Of a DNA stretch of 49,811 nt, positions 16,456-25,368 are shown piece after piece. A model generated the notes under the pieces. It worked only from the letters and a program-made list of their open reading frames with translations. It was not told the DNA's origin and made no database searches. Position numbers and translations under genes: made by a program. Source of the stretch: Runella sp. Lineage in GTDB: Bacteria > Bacteroidota > Bacteroidia > Cytophagales > Spirosomataceae. The stretch's first letter is position 1, and each line of letters begins with the position of its first letter. The stretch covers positions 1-49,811 of the forward strand of contig NZ_JAIXST010000020.1 in NCBI RefSeq assembly GCF_027484545.1, read 5' to 3'.

Positions 16456-16953
16456 CTATTTTTGGCGCTCTTCCTCTTCATCCAAAACTGCCAGCAAATC
16501 ATACATTGTATCCATCATTTGCTGGCATTTTTTTGCACCGATAGCTTTATCAAAACGAGTTCGGACCTCCATCATCGCTTCATTGAGGTCTACAAACAAT
16601 TGTTTTCCACGCTCATCCAAAAAAATCACACTCGAACGAGCGTCCGCTTCATTAGGCCGTATATAGACATATTTGTGCTCTTCCAATTCTTTTACCACCT
16701 TACTCATCGCCTGTTTGGTCACACACGCCTTTTTGGCCAACTCATTGTTTGTTGTCCCATTTTCATCAATATTGGCGATAAAAGCCAATGAGCTCAATTT
16801 AAAGTCAACATGACCTTTAGCCAGCAATATCGGCTCTACGTGTTGATGTATATGACGTTTTAAGCGCCAAATTAATCTCCCCAACGAGCGACTTCGAATG
16901 GCGTGAAATTTTTCAAAATCAAAATTACCCATTTTGTTTTCTACCGTTTCCAT
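16456..16953 (-). CDS. MarR family repressor of the efflux operon
   Basis: A 165-residue winged-helix dimeric regulator. The DNA-binding part is TNNELAKKACVTKQAMSKVVKELEEHKYVYIRPNEADARSSVIFLDERG (about 77-125) written here only as landmarks: NNELAKKA helix, TKQAMSKVVKELE recognition helix and the DARSS wing. It is divergent from emrA-emrB-tolC genes, the classic arrangement for a local repressor released by the toxic substrate. Three palindromic sites in the intergenic region are its likely operators. Its own start codon is only 5 bases from a TAGATTTG sequence (16958-16965), so it may have a very short leader. Confidence 0.9.
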   Translation of the reverse strand: METVENKMGNFDFEKFHAIRSRSLGRLIWRLKRHIHQHVEPILLAKGHVDFKLSSLAFIANIDENGTTNNELAKKACVTKQAMSKVVKELEEHKYVYIRPNEADARSSVIFLDERGKQLFVDLNEAMMEVRTRFDKAIGAKKCQQMMDTMYDLLAVLDEEEERQK

Positions 16954-17014
16954 ATTACAAATCTACTGAAAGACAGCTTATTAAAAAAATTCAATTAAAT
17001 TTTAATCTAAATAA

Positions 17015-17087
17015 TAGTCAACTTATTTGACTTTAATAGTCAACTTAGTTTACCTTTACGGACACAAAAGTAGTCAACTAAGTTTAC
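17015..17087 (+). promoter_or_regulatory. Efflux operon promoter with three MarR-type operators
   Basis: Three related palindromes: GTCAACTTATTTGAC (17017-17031, perfect GTCAA-N5-TTGAC), GTCAACTTAGTTTAC (17039-17053) and GTCAACTAAGTTTAC (17073-17087). Each is preceded by TA. Centre spacings are 22 and 34 bases, close to two and three helical turns. A promoter fits on top: TTTG at 17026-17029, 21 bases, then TACCTTTA at 17051-17058. Sites 1 and 2 cover its -33 and -7 elements and site 3 lies just downstream, an arrangement suited to repression by the divergent MarR protein. Confidence 0.75.
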
Positions 17088-17143
17088 TTATTAATAAATT
17101 TCAATTAAAAATTTGTTTTTCACCATTCAGACGCAAAACAACC

Positions 17144-18187
17144 ATGGCAACTGAGCAAAAAAGCATCATTAGAAAGTTACTTCCTCCTGTCATCGGCCTT
17201 ATTGTGCTGGGCAGTGCGGGATTTTATGGGTTTCAATCGTATCGTCATAACCAAACCTACGAAACCACCGATAACGCTCAAATTGAATCTAAAAGTGCTC
17301 CCGTATTGGCTCGGGTAGCCGGCTATATTCAAGTGTCAAACGTAGAAGATTATAAATCGGTCAATGCCAACGAACGACTGATTGAAATTGACCCGCAGGA
17401 ATATGCGATTGCCGTTAGCCAAGCCGAAGCTGATTATCAGCAATCTTTGGCCGACTTAGAAACGGCGAAAGCATCGCTCCGCAACATTCAGGAAAATTAC
17501 AAAGTTGCCCAAGCCAACGCCAACGTACAGCTAAGCCGCAAGACCAAAGCTGCCACCGACCTGCAACGTGACAAAAATCTTTACGAGGGAGGCTCGGCTA
17601 CTAAAAAGGTATTTGAAGAAAGTCAATCGAACGTAGAAATTCAGGATCGTCAATACGATGCCACTTTGGCGCAAGTCAATCAGGCAAAAGTATCGGAAGG
17701 GTCGGCTTTGGCTAACATCAAAAAAATGGAAGCTATTCTGAAAGTAAAACAAACGGTATTGGACCAAGCCAAATTACGTTTGTCATACACCCATATTGAC
17801 GCTCCGGTATCGGGTAAAACGGGTAAAATCAACGTAGCCAAAGGACAATATGTGCAGCCCGGTCAGAATCTTTTCACGATTATCAACGATTCTAATTTTT
17901 GGATAACGGCCAATTTTAAAGAAACACAATTGGAAAAAATGCGCGTTGGACAACCCGTTGAAATCAAAATTGATGCGTTTCCAAACTTAAAAATCACGGG
18001 AAAAATCACTACGATTTCAGACGCGACGGGTGCTAAGTTCTCGCTGCTACCCGCCGATAATGCTTCGGGCAACTTCGTTAAATTGGTGCAACGCATTCCC
18101 GTTAAAATTGAGATTGACAATCCACAACAATACAAAGACCTCCTGCGCGCTGGACTCAGTACCGAAGTAGCCGTAAAAGTGAAATAG
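17144..18187 (+). CDS. EmrA-type periplasmic adaptor of tripartite efflux pump
   Basis: A 347-residue HlyD/EmrA membrane-fusion protein. Start set at ATG 17144, downstream of the operators; upstream extension would place coding sequence across the promoter. One N-terminal membrane anchor (LLPPVIGLIVLGSAGFYGF), then the lipoyl half-motif beginning TTDNAQIESKSAPVLARVAGY, a long alpha-helical hairpin (about 95-210), the second lipoyl half with YTHIDAPVSGKTGKINVAKGQ, and a beta-barrel domain. It links the inner-membrane pump (18210) with the TolC-like channel (19819). First gene of a three-gene operon. Confidence 0.93.
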   Translation: MATEQKSIIRKLLPPVIGLIVLGSAGFYGFQSYRHNQTYETTDNAQIESKSAPVLARVAGYIQVSNVEDYKSVNANERLIEIDPQEYAIAVSQAEADYQQSLADLETAKASLRNIQENYKVAQANANVQLSRKTKAATDLQRDKNLYEGGSATKKVFEESQSNVEIQDRQYDATLAQVNQAKVSEGSALANIKKMEAILKVKQTVLDQAKLRLSYTHIDAPVSGKTGKINVAKGQYVQPGQNLFTIINDSNFWITANFKETQLEKMRVGQPVEIKIDAFPNLKITGKITTISDATGAKFSLLPADNASGNFVKLVQRIPVKIEIDNPQQYKDLLRAGLSTEVAVKVK

Positions 18188-18209
18188 TTGTACTAAAAAA
18201 GCCTGTGTT

Positions 18210-19769
18210 ATGAAAAGATGGATTGTGGTCATTACAGTGATTACGGCGGCGGTGATGGAGCTGATAGACACCTCCATTGTTAACGTCGGGCTGTATCAAA
18301 TGGCGGGGAATCTGGGCGTAACCATCGAAGATATTTCGTGGGTCATTACCGCCTACGCCATTGCCAATGTGATTGTTATTCCCATGACGGGATTTTTGCA
18401 AAGCTACTTTGGACGAAAAAATTACTTTATTGCTTCCATTGCCCTGTTTACGTTTGCGTCTTACCTCTGCGGAGTAGCCGATACCTTGCCGTTGCTGGTC
18501 ATTGCACGTTTTCTCCAAGGAATTGGCGGAGGAGCTCTGCTGTCTGTTTCTCAAGGTCTGCTTTTTGATTCATTCCCCGTGAATCAACGCCCCATTGCTT
18601 CGGCAGTTTTTGGGATGGGGATTGTGATGGGGCCAACTTTCGGGCCAACGCTTGGAGGAATGATTATTGACAATTATCACTGGAGTTGGATGTTTTACAT
18701 CAACATTCCGGTTGGGATTGTGGCGCTCATATTGAGTTATTTATACATCGATAAGAAGCCGGAAGAGTACAAAATTGACCGCAGCAAAATAAGAATCGAT
18801 TACTTGGGAATTGTCTTATTGGCCGTTGGCGTTGGCTGTTTGCAATTTGTACTTGAACGCGGCGAAGCCAACGATTGGTTTGAAGATCAAAGCATTCTAA
18901 TTTGTACAATTTTGCTTTTTATCTCTCTTACCACTTTTATCTGGTGGGAGCTTAAAATAGATAATCCTGTAGTTAATTTAAGGGTACTCAAAAACCGCAA
19001 TCTGGCAATTGGGTCTATCTTAATTTTCGTCATTGGAATTGGGTTGTTTACCTCCGTGTTCATGTATCCGCTGTTTGTCCAGCGAATTCTTGGCTTCACC
19101 GCTTCCCAAACGGGGCTTTTACTCATTCCCGGAGGAGCCGTTACTCTATTGGTTTTTCCTATTGTAGGACGTCTTATTTCAAAGGGGGTACCACCAAGGT
19201 ACATTGCCACAGCGGGTTATATCGCCTTTGCGACCTTTTGTTATATGATGTCCACGTTTGATTTAAACACTTCGACGGGGATTTTCTTGGTTGCTTTGAT
19301 CATTCGTGGGGTGGGATTGGCAATGTCCAATGTGCCGCTTATCAACCAATCCATTTCTACGTTGACTCCCAAGGAAATGCCGATGGGAATTGCCATCACA
19401 AACATGATTCGACAAATTGGGGGTGCCGTGGGTGTAGCCTTAGTCAACACTTATATCGCTCAGCGCCTTCCATTCAACGCCGTGAATCTGTCCTCTCACT
19501 TGCAGCCAGGTGATATGCTTACCCAAGAACGCATCACAACGATGTCTCAGAGTCTGATAAGTCGCGGCATTAATCCACTCGACGCCCTGCAATTAGCTTA
19601 CGGAAACATGAACATAATTATTCAAAAACAGGCCCTGATGCTTTCTTATCTGGACGTTTTCCAAATGGCCACTTGGTTTTTCATCTTCACGTTCCCGTTG
19701 CTGTTTCTCTTAGAGCGCAAAAAAACAGATTTAACTGTCGTCAAAGCGGCATCCGATTCAGCGCATTAA
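18210..19769 (+). CDS. EmrB/QacA-type MFS drug exporter (DHA2, 14 TM)
   Basis: A 519-residue proton-driven multidrug exporter of the inner membrane with about 14 hydrophobic segments. Landmarks: an acidic residue in TM1 (MELIDTSIVNVGL), ARFLQGIGGGALLSVSQ, and the antiporter motif C in GMGIVMGPTFGPTLGG. It starts 22 bases after the adaptor gene. Together with it and the TolC-like protein it forms an EmrAB-TolC-type pump. The natural substrate is unknown; MarR control suggests hydrophobic or phenolic compounds. Confidence 0.94.
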   Translation: MKRWIVVITVITAAVMELIDTSIVNVGLYQMAGNLGVTIEDISWVITAYAIANVIVIPMTGFLQSYFGRKNYFIASIALFTFASYLCGVADTLPLLVIARFLQGIGGGALLSVSQGLLFDSFPVNQRPIASAVFGMGIVMGPTFGPTLGGMIIDNYHWSWMFYINIPVGIVALILSYLYIDKKPEEYKIDRSKIRIDYLGIVLLAVGVGCLQFVLERGEANDWFEDQSILICTILLFISLTTFIWWELKIDNPVVNLRVLKNRNLAIGSILIFVIGIGLFTSVFMYPLFVQRILGFTASQTGLLLIPGGAVTLLVFPIVGRLISKGVPPRYIATAGYIAFATFCYMMSTFDLNTSTGIFLVALIIRGVGLAMSNVPLINQSISTLTPKEMPMGIAITNMIRQIGGAVGVALVNTYIAQRLPFNAVNLSSHLQPGDMLTQERITTMSQSLISRGINPLDALQLAYGNMNIIIQKQALMLSYLDVFQMATWFFIFTFPLLFLLERKKTDLTVVKAASDSAH

Positions 19770-19818
19770 TTCATGACTTTGAACTCTTTTCACATTACAG
19801 TCATCCTCATACATTACG

Positions 19819-21132
19819 ATGAAAACTTCACTCAAAATACTCATACTCGGCTCTTTATTGGCAGGCATTACCCATGCAACCATGGCTCAAATTCCTGCCC
19901 CACTCCAAAATTTAGTGCAGCAATCTTTCCAAAATTTCACCAAACTCAAAGAAGCCGAGCAGCTGATAAGAGTAGGTGAATTACGCGTAGATGTAGCAAA
20001 AACCGCTTTATTACCTTACGTAAGCGCAGCCGGCTCGTACAATTACATTACACCCACGGCTAAAGCCACGTTACCGCTTCCCGAAGGAGCCCGCGAAATT
20101 CAGTTTATTCCCAATCATAATATCAATTTAGGAGTCAACGGAAGTTATGGATTGTATGATTTTGGCAAAACGGATTTAACCATTCGTCAGGCGCGGAAAA
20201 ATGTATTGACGTCTCGCCATAATTTAGAATTGAATCGCCATAATCTGGCGTATCAGATTGCGCAGTTGTACTATACTATTGCCTTTTTACAAAAAAGCCT
20301 GAAAGTACAACAGGAAGTCATTCAAGGCAGTGAAGAGGTACTCAAACAAGTGGAACAACGGTTCAAAAACGGTGACGCCTTGGAATTTGATGTAGTATCT
20401 CAACAGGTAAAACTCAAAATGACTCAAAACCGTAAAATTGATTTTGAGAACCAAATTGAAAAACAAAAAGTCATGTTGAGTTATTTGACCGGCACCCCGG
20501 CCGCAAATATTACTGTACCCGAACTGGCAATTGAAGGTTCGTCACCTGCTGTCTCGACTGAATCTTTGTTAACACTGGCGGATGGCAACAGTAAGGAAAT
20601 CTTACTCGCTAAAGACCGAATTCGCAGCGCTGAAACGGAGATTGAAATCGCTCAAAAAGCACACCTGCCCACGATCATGCTCAACGGAAGTGTCGGTGAA
20701 AAAAATGGTTATATGCCCAATGTTAACCAATTGCGTTTCAACGTTGCTGCCGGACTCAGTGTAAATATTCCCTTGTATGCCGGCAAGCGTTATGACATAC
20801 AGCGCAGGGCTGCTCAGGTAAATTTGGAAGCCACCAAATACAATCTCACTGCCGTTAATGAGAATTTACAAAAAGACATTGAAAGTGTGAAGATTGATAT
20901 CAAAAGCAATCAACAACGCCTGGAAAATGTGGGTCTCCAAGTAACCCAAGCTGAACGAGCACTGACGATTGCCAAAAACCGCTTGGCTAACGGAACCATC
21001 ACCAACGTAGAATTGGAAGGCGCTCAAACAGGAATCGAAGAAGCTCTTTTGTCCCAACTCAATTATCAATTCCAATTGTTTATGAACCGATTGGAATTGA
21101 AGCGTTTGATAGGAGAAGAATTTTGGAAGTAA
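19819..21132 (+). CDS. TolC-like outer-membrane efflux channel
   Basis: A 437-residue outer-membrane factor. Signal peptide of about 24 residues (ends ATMAQIP). Two tandem OEP repeats follow: the first with YLFDFG-like motif YGLYDFGKTDLTIRQARKN cut here to its core, the second with AGLSVNIPLYAGKRYDIQ. The long coiled helices (for example EEVLKQVEQRFKNGDALEFD and ALTIAKNRLANGTITNVELE) are the periplasmic tunnel parts. Last gene of the efflux operon, 49 bases after the MFS gene. Length and repeats are normal for the family. Confidence 0.93.
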   Translation: MKTSLKILILGSLLAGITHATMAQIPAPLQNLVQQSFQNFTKLKEAEQLIRVGELRVDVAKTALLPYVSAAGSYNYITPTAKATLPLPEGAREIQFIPNHNINLGVNGSYGLYDFGKTDLTIRQARKNVLTSRHNLELNRHNLAYQIAQLYYTIAFLQKSLKVQQEVIQGSEEVLKQVEQRFKNGDALEFDVVSQQVKLKMTQNRKIDFENQIEKQKVMLSYLTGTPAANITVPELAIEGSSPAVSTESLLTLADGNSKEILLAKDRIRSAETEIEIAQKAHLPTIMLNGSVGEKNGYMPNVNQLRFNVAAGLSVNIPLYAGKRYDIQRRAAQVNLEATKYNLTAVNENLQKDIESVKIDIKSNQQRLENVGLQVTQAERALTIAKNRLANGTITNVELEGAQTGIEEALLSQLNYQFQLFMNRLELKRLIGEEFWK

Positions 21133-21219
21133 TTTGATGAACCATACAAGGCACATAAGAAAATACAAGAAGTTGTACGGCAACCTTATATGAACTTATA
21201 TGCCTTATATAGTAAAAAA

Positions 21220-23178
21220 CTACAAATCCTCAATCAAAAACAAATGGAACGGCAACAAATAAGGGTCAAGCTCTATGTAGTTGTACTCCCCTTTCCAAAC
21301 GTATTTTGAGCCCGTGATCAAGTCATGTACAACATATTCCTCCCATCCTGCTTTCTTAATTTTTTGGAGAGGTATTTTTACCATATTGCCTCGACGATTG
21401 TATCCATCTAAATTGACAACACACAGGATTCGATTCCCGTCAGGATGAGTCTTAAGATAGGCTAATAGCTGATCGTCGTTGATATCGCAAAAAGTAATGT
21501 TATTGGTTTGTTGTAAAGCCGCATTTTCTCTGCGGGCGCGGTTTACCAGCGTAATTACGTAAGTAAGCTTATTGGTATGTTCCCAATCCCAGTACTTGAT
21601 TTCGTATTTTTCCGAATTCCAATATTCTTCTTTCCCCGGAAAAGCTTCGTTCACCATGTACTCATACGTAGGTCCGAAGATTCCGTAATTGGAAGATAAA
21701 GTAGCGGCCAGAAAATAGCGAATCAGGAAGTTAGGCTCATGCCCACTTTGGAGCAACGGCGGATTTATATCGTGAGTATTAGGCCAAAAATTCGGACGGA
21801 AATAGTACTTCATTTCAGTCTGCGTCAACTCTGTCATGTACTCCATGAGTTCATACTTCGTATTACGCCACGTGTAGTAGGTGTAAGATTGAGTATACCC
21901 TCCTTTTGCCAATTGCTGCATTACTTTCGGGCGCGTGAACGCCTCCGCCAGAAAAAGCATATCAGGGTACTTTTTCTTGGTTTCGGCAATGACCCATTCC
22001 CAAAACGAAAACGATTTAGTGTGCGGATTATCCACCCGAATGATGCGAACACCCCATTCTGCCCATACAAAAATGACGCGACGCAATTCTTCCCAAAGGC
22101 TCTGCCATGCTTCCGTCTCAAAATTAATAGGGTAAATATCCTGGTATTTTTTAGGAGGGTTTTCGGCGTATTGAATGGTGCCATCCGGGCGAATTTTAAA
22201 CCATTCAGGATGGTTTTTTGCCCAAGGGTGGTCAGGCGAACATTGAATGGCTAAATCCATGGCAATTTCCATGTTATGTGCCTTGCAGGCAGCCACAAGG
22301 GCTTTAAATTCGTCTAAGGTGCCCAAATCCGGATGAATGGCATCATGACCGCCCAATTCAGAACCTATTCCGTACGGTACGCCAGGCTCGCCGGGCATGC
22401 AAAGTACGTTGTTGTTTTTGCCTTTTCGGAACTGCATTCCAATGGGATGTATCGGCGGCAGATACAAGACATCAAAACCCATACGCTGAATCCGGGGGAG
22501 CAAATCAACTACATCATTAAACGTCCCGTGCACTCCGTGTTCTTTGGCTGCCGAACGCGGAAACATTGAATACCAACTGGAAAACCCTGCTTTGGGGCGA
22601 TCCACCCAAAGTTGCAACTCGTGGTATCGGGTTACGTTTTCACGGTGAGGATACTTATCAATCCAACTCACAAACTGCTCACTGATAGATAGAAGCACTG
22701 CTTCTTCGTACCTGCTTTCGTCACGGAACGTTTTGATAGCCTCCTGAACTGCTTCTTTGTCTTCTTTTGAAGTATGGTTTACTATTTTTTCCAGCAAAGT
22801 TGCTCCTACCAAAAGTTCACTGTTTACGTGCTGGGCATCGCGGATTTTAAGTTTTATTTCGTGTTCCCAAGAAGCCAAATGATCAACCCATGCTTCGATG
22901 GTATAGCTGTAAAACCCTTCTTTGTCTGCCGCAAACTCTCCCCCCCAACGGTCATTATCGACAAACCGCATCGGAACTTCGCTCCATTTCTTTTCTAATT
23001 CATGTTTGTAAAGCAGTCGAGCAGCCGTTTTATCGTGACCGTCACAGAAAATATCCGCTTCTACCTGAATAACTTCCTGTAGAACAGCCTTGATAAAAAA
23101 GCGCCTACCTTCTAATTCCGGTACTACGCTTTCCACGATTACGCGGTTTCTGCCCGGTATTTTTGCAAGATTCATCAT
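21220..23178 (-). CDS. glgE: Alpha-1,4-glucan:maltose-1-phosphate maltosyltransferase
   Basis: A 652-residue GH13 subfamily 3 enzyme that adds maltosyl units from maltose-1-phosphate to alpha-1,4-glucans, lengthening glycogen-like chains. N-terminal DUF3416-type domain (about 1-195), then the barrel: GFSSWYSMFPRS (199-210), LYLPPIHPIG (238-247), nucleophile D383 in IIRVDNPHTK and acid/base E412 in LFLAEAFTRP. A C-terminal beta domain completes it. Start at the first of two Met codons; either could be used. No treS, pep2 or glgB is adjacent, although GlgE pathways normally need them. Confidence 0.95.
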   Translation of the reverse strand: MMNLAKIPGRNRVIVESVVPELEGRRFFIKAVLQEVIQVEADIFCDGHDKTAARLLYKHELEKKWSEVPMRFVDNDRWGGEFAADKEGFYSYTIEAWVDHLASWEHEIKLKIRDAQHVNSELLVGATLLEKIVNHTSKEDKEAVQEAIKTFRDESRYEEAVLLSISEQFVSWIDKYPHRENVTRYHELQLWVDRPKAGFSSWYSMFPRSAAKEHGVHGTFNDVVDLLPRIQRMGFDVLYLPPIHPIGMQFRKGKNNNVLCMPGEPGVPYGIGSELGGHDAIHPDLGTLDEFKALVAACKAHNMEIAMDLAIQCSPDHPWAKNHPEWFKIRPDGTIQYAENPPKKYQDIYPINFETEAWQSLWEELRRVIFVWAEWGVRIIRVDNPHTKSFSFWEWVIAETKKKYPDMLFLAEAFTRPKVMQQLAKGGYTQSYTYYTWRNTKYELMEYMTELTQTEMKYYFRPNFWPNTHDINPPLLQSGHEPNFLIRYFLAATLSSNYGIFGPTYEYMVNEAFPGKEEYWNSEKYEIKYWDWEHTNKLTYVITLVNRARRENAALQQTNNITFCDINDDQLLAYLKTHPDGNRILCVVNLDGYNRRGNMVKIPLQKIKKAGWEEYVVHDLITGSKYVWKGEYNYIELDPYLLPFHLFLIEDL

Positions 23179-23204
23179 AAGGTTGTTTAGTTTCGAGCCT
23201 TAAA

Positions 23205-23240
23205 CCTAAAAAAATACCCCGACGTGAACAAACGTCAGGG
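23205..23240 (-). terminator. Rho-independent type terminator of the XRE gene
   Basis: On the minus strand CCCTGACGT, a 6-base loop, ACGTCGGGG and then TATTTTTTT. Nine pairs with one G-T wobble (arms 23217-23225 and 23232-23240). It lies between the XRE regulator stop and the glgE start, so the two genes are probably separate transcripts. Confidence 0.8.
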
Positions 23241-23263
23241 CATAGCTTTTACAATTTCTTTAT

Positions 23264-23635
23264 CTAAAAACCGATTCTTTTCCGTTCGGAAGGCAAATCT
23301 ACCTTTTCGCGAACCAAATCAATAATCATTCTTCCCGCTAATTTTTCCCGTAAGTATTGATTTTCAAGGCGGAGTTTATCATTTTCAATTCTCAATTTTT
23401 CCAATTCCAACTGCTGCAATTCCTGCTGAAGAGATGTGGTTTCTCCCAACAAAGTGGTGATACTTATTTCAAACACTTCGGCTATTTGATGCAATCTTGA
23501 AAGGGTTAGATCGGTTTTTCCCCGTTCAATATCCCCATACGAGGTAGTGGATATGCCCAATGAGTCGGCCATATTCTCTTGAGATAAACCGTGCTGTGTG
23601 CGCAACAAGCGTATTTTTTCGGCGATAGTTTTCAT
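23264..23635 (-). CDS. XRE family regulator with C-terminal coiled coil
   Basis: A 123-residue protein. Residues 1-65 form a Cro/CI-type helix-turn-helix (KIRLLRTQHGLSQENMADSL, then ISTTSYGDIERGKTDLTLSR). Residues about 68-98 are a heptad-like Leu/Glu/Asn-rich coiled coil (LQQELQQLELEKLRIENDKL) that probably drives dimer formation. This layout is common for small Bacteroidota regulators. Target unknown. It is flanked by two terminators, upstream by the lipoprotein gene's hairpin and downstream by its own. Confidence 0.88.
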   Translation of the reverse strand: MKTIAEKIRLLRTQHGLSQENMADSLGISTTSYGDIERGKTDLTLSRLHQIAEVFEISITTLLGETTSLQQELQQLELEKLRIENDKLRLENQYLREKLAGRMIIDLVREKVDLPSERKRIGF

Positions 23636-23643
23636 AATGACTT

Positions 23644-23691
23644 AAAAACGACAAAAGCCCTGCGAAGGTTCGCAGGGCTTTTGTCGTTTTT
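23644..23691 (-). terminator. 23-bp perfect hairpin after the small lipoprotein gene
   Basis: Arms 23644-23666 and 23669-23691 are exact reverse complements with a 2-base loop, G/C rich in the middle (AGCCCTGCGAA) and ending in T5 on the minus strand. Among the strongest terminators in the window. It starts 9 bases after the small lipoprotein stop and sits 8 bases before the XRE start codon. Confidence 0.88.
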
Positions 23692-23700
23692 AGAAGCGAA

Positions 23701-23880
23701 TTATTTCGCAGCTGAAGTATCAACAGCAGCAGTAGTATCAACAGCAGCTGTGTCAACAGCAGCAGTAGTATCAACAGCGACAACAGTAGAATCAGTAGTA
23801 GCCGCTTCTTCAGTTTTACCGCCACAAGCTGCCAAAGTTACCATACCGGCAACGAATAAGAATGCAAATGTCTTTTTCAT
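23701..23880 (-). CDS. Tiny lipoprotein with AVDT repeats
   Basis: A 59-residue protein. Leader MKKTFAFLFVAGMVTLAAC with lipidation at C19; a promoter and a strong terminator frame the gene, so it is very likely expressed. After GGKTEEAATTDST the mature part is a low-complexity run of the unit AVDTT: VAVDTT, AAVDT, AAVDTT, AAVDTS, ending AAK. Only about 41 residues remain after lipidation. Similar small Ala/Thr/Asp/Val-rich lipoproteins are found in Bacteroidota, but I know no function. An unstructured, acidic surface or periplasmic tether is likely. The opposite strand and shifted frames over this repeat are open but give meaningless proteins. Confidence 0.85.
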   Translation of the reverse strand: MKKTFAFLFVAGMVTLAACGGKTEEAATTDSTVVAVDTTAAVDTAAVDTTAAVDTSAAK

Positions 23881-23909
23881 TTTTTGTGATGTTTTTAAGG
23901 TTTCCTCTA

Positions 23910-23940
23910 CAAAGGTAATGCCTTTTTTAATATTCGCAAT
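23910..23940 (-). promoter_or_regulatory. Promoter of the tiny lipoprotein gene
   Basis: Minus strand: ATTG (23937-23940), 19 bases, TACCTTTG (23910-23917). The -7 element is a perfect TAnnTTTG match; the -33 has one change. It lies about 30 bases before the start codon. Confidence 0.75.
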
Positions 23941-24071
23941 GGTTTTCTTAAAAAAAAATTAAAAAATCATTAAAAGTAAAATTGTTTCTTGAAAAAATAC
24001 TATTTCTAACTCTTTTAAGGCTACAAATGAGATAAAAACAACAATTTTTTAATAATTGCATTGCATTATTT

Positions 24072-25238
24072 TTAATAAACCGACTTATATCCCACTGCAT
24101 CAACCACAATTTTCGAGATGATTTCCCGCATAATTTCAGACGTTCCCCCGGCAATAGTGCCGACGCGTACATCGCGATTCGGGTAATCTTCCATGTAGCC
24201 ATATCCACCCAAAAACTGTGAACAGCTATCCACTACCCTTTTCTGTATCTCGCTTGTAAAAAGCTTCGCCATTGAACATTCTTTTACGGCCACTTCTCCC
24301 TGCGTAAATTTCCAACAGGTGCTGTACACAAACTCCCTTGCCACCTCAATTTCAGTGGCAATATCAGCAATTTTGTGTCGGATGGCCTGAAACTTACCAA
24401 TTTTTCTTCCAAAGGCTTCACGTTCATTCAGATAGTGTAACGTTTGATCGAGCGCCCACTGTGCGCCCGAAACGGCCATTATGGAAGCTACCAAACGTTC
24501 CAATTGAAGACTTTCCATGAGGTAATAGAATCCAAAATTTTCCACACCTATCAGGTTTTCAACGGGTACGCGTACCTCATCAAAGTTTATTTCAGCAGTA
24601 TCCGAACTGTGCCAACCCATTTTATTGAGTTTGGTCCGCGAGACACCTTCTGCTTCTAAATCTACTACCAGTAAACTAATTCCGTTTTGAGCCTGACCGG
24701 CATCCAGTTTGGTCTTTACCGCTAATGTGATAAAATCACCGTAGGTACCATTGCTGATGAACGTTTTGGAACCGTTAACAATAAATTCATCGCCTTCCCG
24801 CACGGCAGTTGTGTGAATAGCCGATACATCAGAACCGGTATTGGGTTCAGTAATACCCAAAGCCGCTACTTTTTCTCCCAAAATGGCTGGCATCAGGTAG
24901 TTGTGTTTGAGCTCGACACTGCCCGCTTTGGAAATATGATTGATGGCCATAAATTGATGTACACTTACCGCCGTGGCAAAACCACCCATTCCGCAACGCG
25001 CCAATTCTTCTAAAAACACGACCGAAAACCAAAAATCAGCATTTACTCCCCCATACTCTTCAGAATAAAGCAGCCCTAAAAAGCCCAAATCCCCCATACG
25101 TTTGAAGATTGAAAGCGGAATGCGGCGCCCAGTTTCCCATTCTTCCGTATGAGGCACGATTTCCTTTTCCATAAACTGCCGCACACTTTGCCGAAACAAT
25201 TCATGGTCTTCGTTGAAATACTGAGATTTTGATTTCAT
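24072..25238 (-). CDS. Acyl-CoA dehydrogenase (long-chain/isovaleryl type active site)
   Basis: A 388-residue flavoenzyme that introduces the alpha-beta double bond in acyl-CoA. FAD/substrate motifs: ALGITEPNTGSDVSA (127-140), EREAFGRKIGKFQAIRHK, and QFLGGYGYMEDYP. The C-terminal motif reads IAGGTSEIMR, with Gly where medium-chain enzymes have catalytic Glu; instead E247 in LQLERL aligns with the catalytic base of long-chain and isovaleryl-CoA dehydrogenases. So the active base sits on the other helix. Substrate chain is not certain. No beta-oxidation partner is nearby. Confidence 0.92.
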   Translation of the reverse strand: MKSKSQYFNEDHELFRQSVRQFMEKEIVPHTEEWETGRRIPLSIFKRMGDLGFLGLLYSEEYGGVNADFWFSVVFLEELARCGMGGFATAVSVHQFMAINHISKAGSVELKHNYLMPAILGEKVAALGITEPNTGSDVSAIHTTAVREGDEFIVNGSKTFISNGTYGDFITLAVKTKLDAGQAQNGISLLVVDLEAEGVSRTKLNKMGWHSSDTAEINFDEVRVPVENLIGVENFGFYYLMESLQLERLVASIMAVSGAQWALDQTLHYLNEREAFGRKIGKFQAIRHKIADIATEIEVAREFVYSTCWKFTQGEVAVKECSMAKLFTSEIQKRVVDSCSQFLGGYGYMEDYPNRDVRVGTIAGGTSEIMREIISKIVVDAVGYKSVY

Positions 25239-25368
25239 AATTATGATTTAAAAAATTAACGTGCTGTTCTTGGTTTAATGCAAAGTAGAAAATCGGTACT
25301 AAGTTGATTTTAAATAAGATTTGCCAAACTTGTTATTATTCTTTATATCTACTCTAAAACGAAAAACT

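Noticed and set aside
17027-17143. Upstream start of the EmrA-like gene
   Set aside because: It would place coding sequence over the promoter and operators.
23526-23825. Leucine-rich 99-residue open frame on the minus strand
   Set aside because: It is a shifted reading of the AVDT repeat DNA and crosses the terminator hairpin and the XRE gene.
23591-23962. Plus-strand frame with Ala/Val/Ser repeats
   Set aside because: Antisense of the tiny lipoprotein gene, which has the promoter and terminator.
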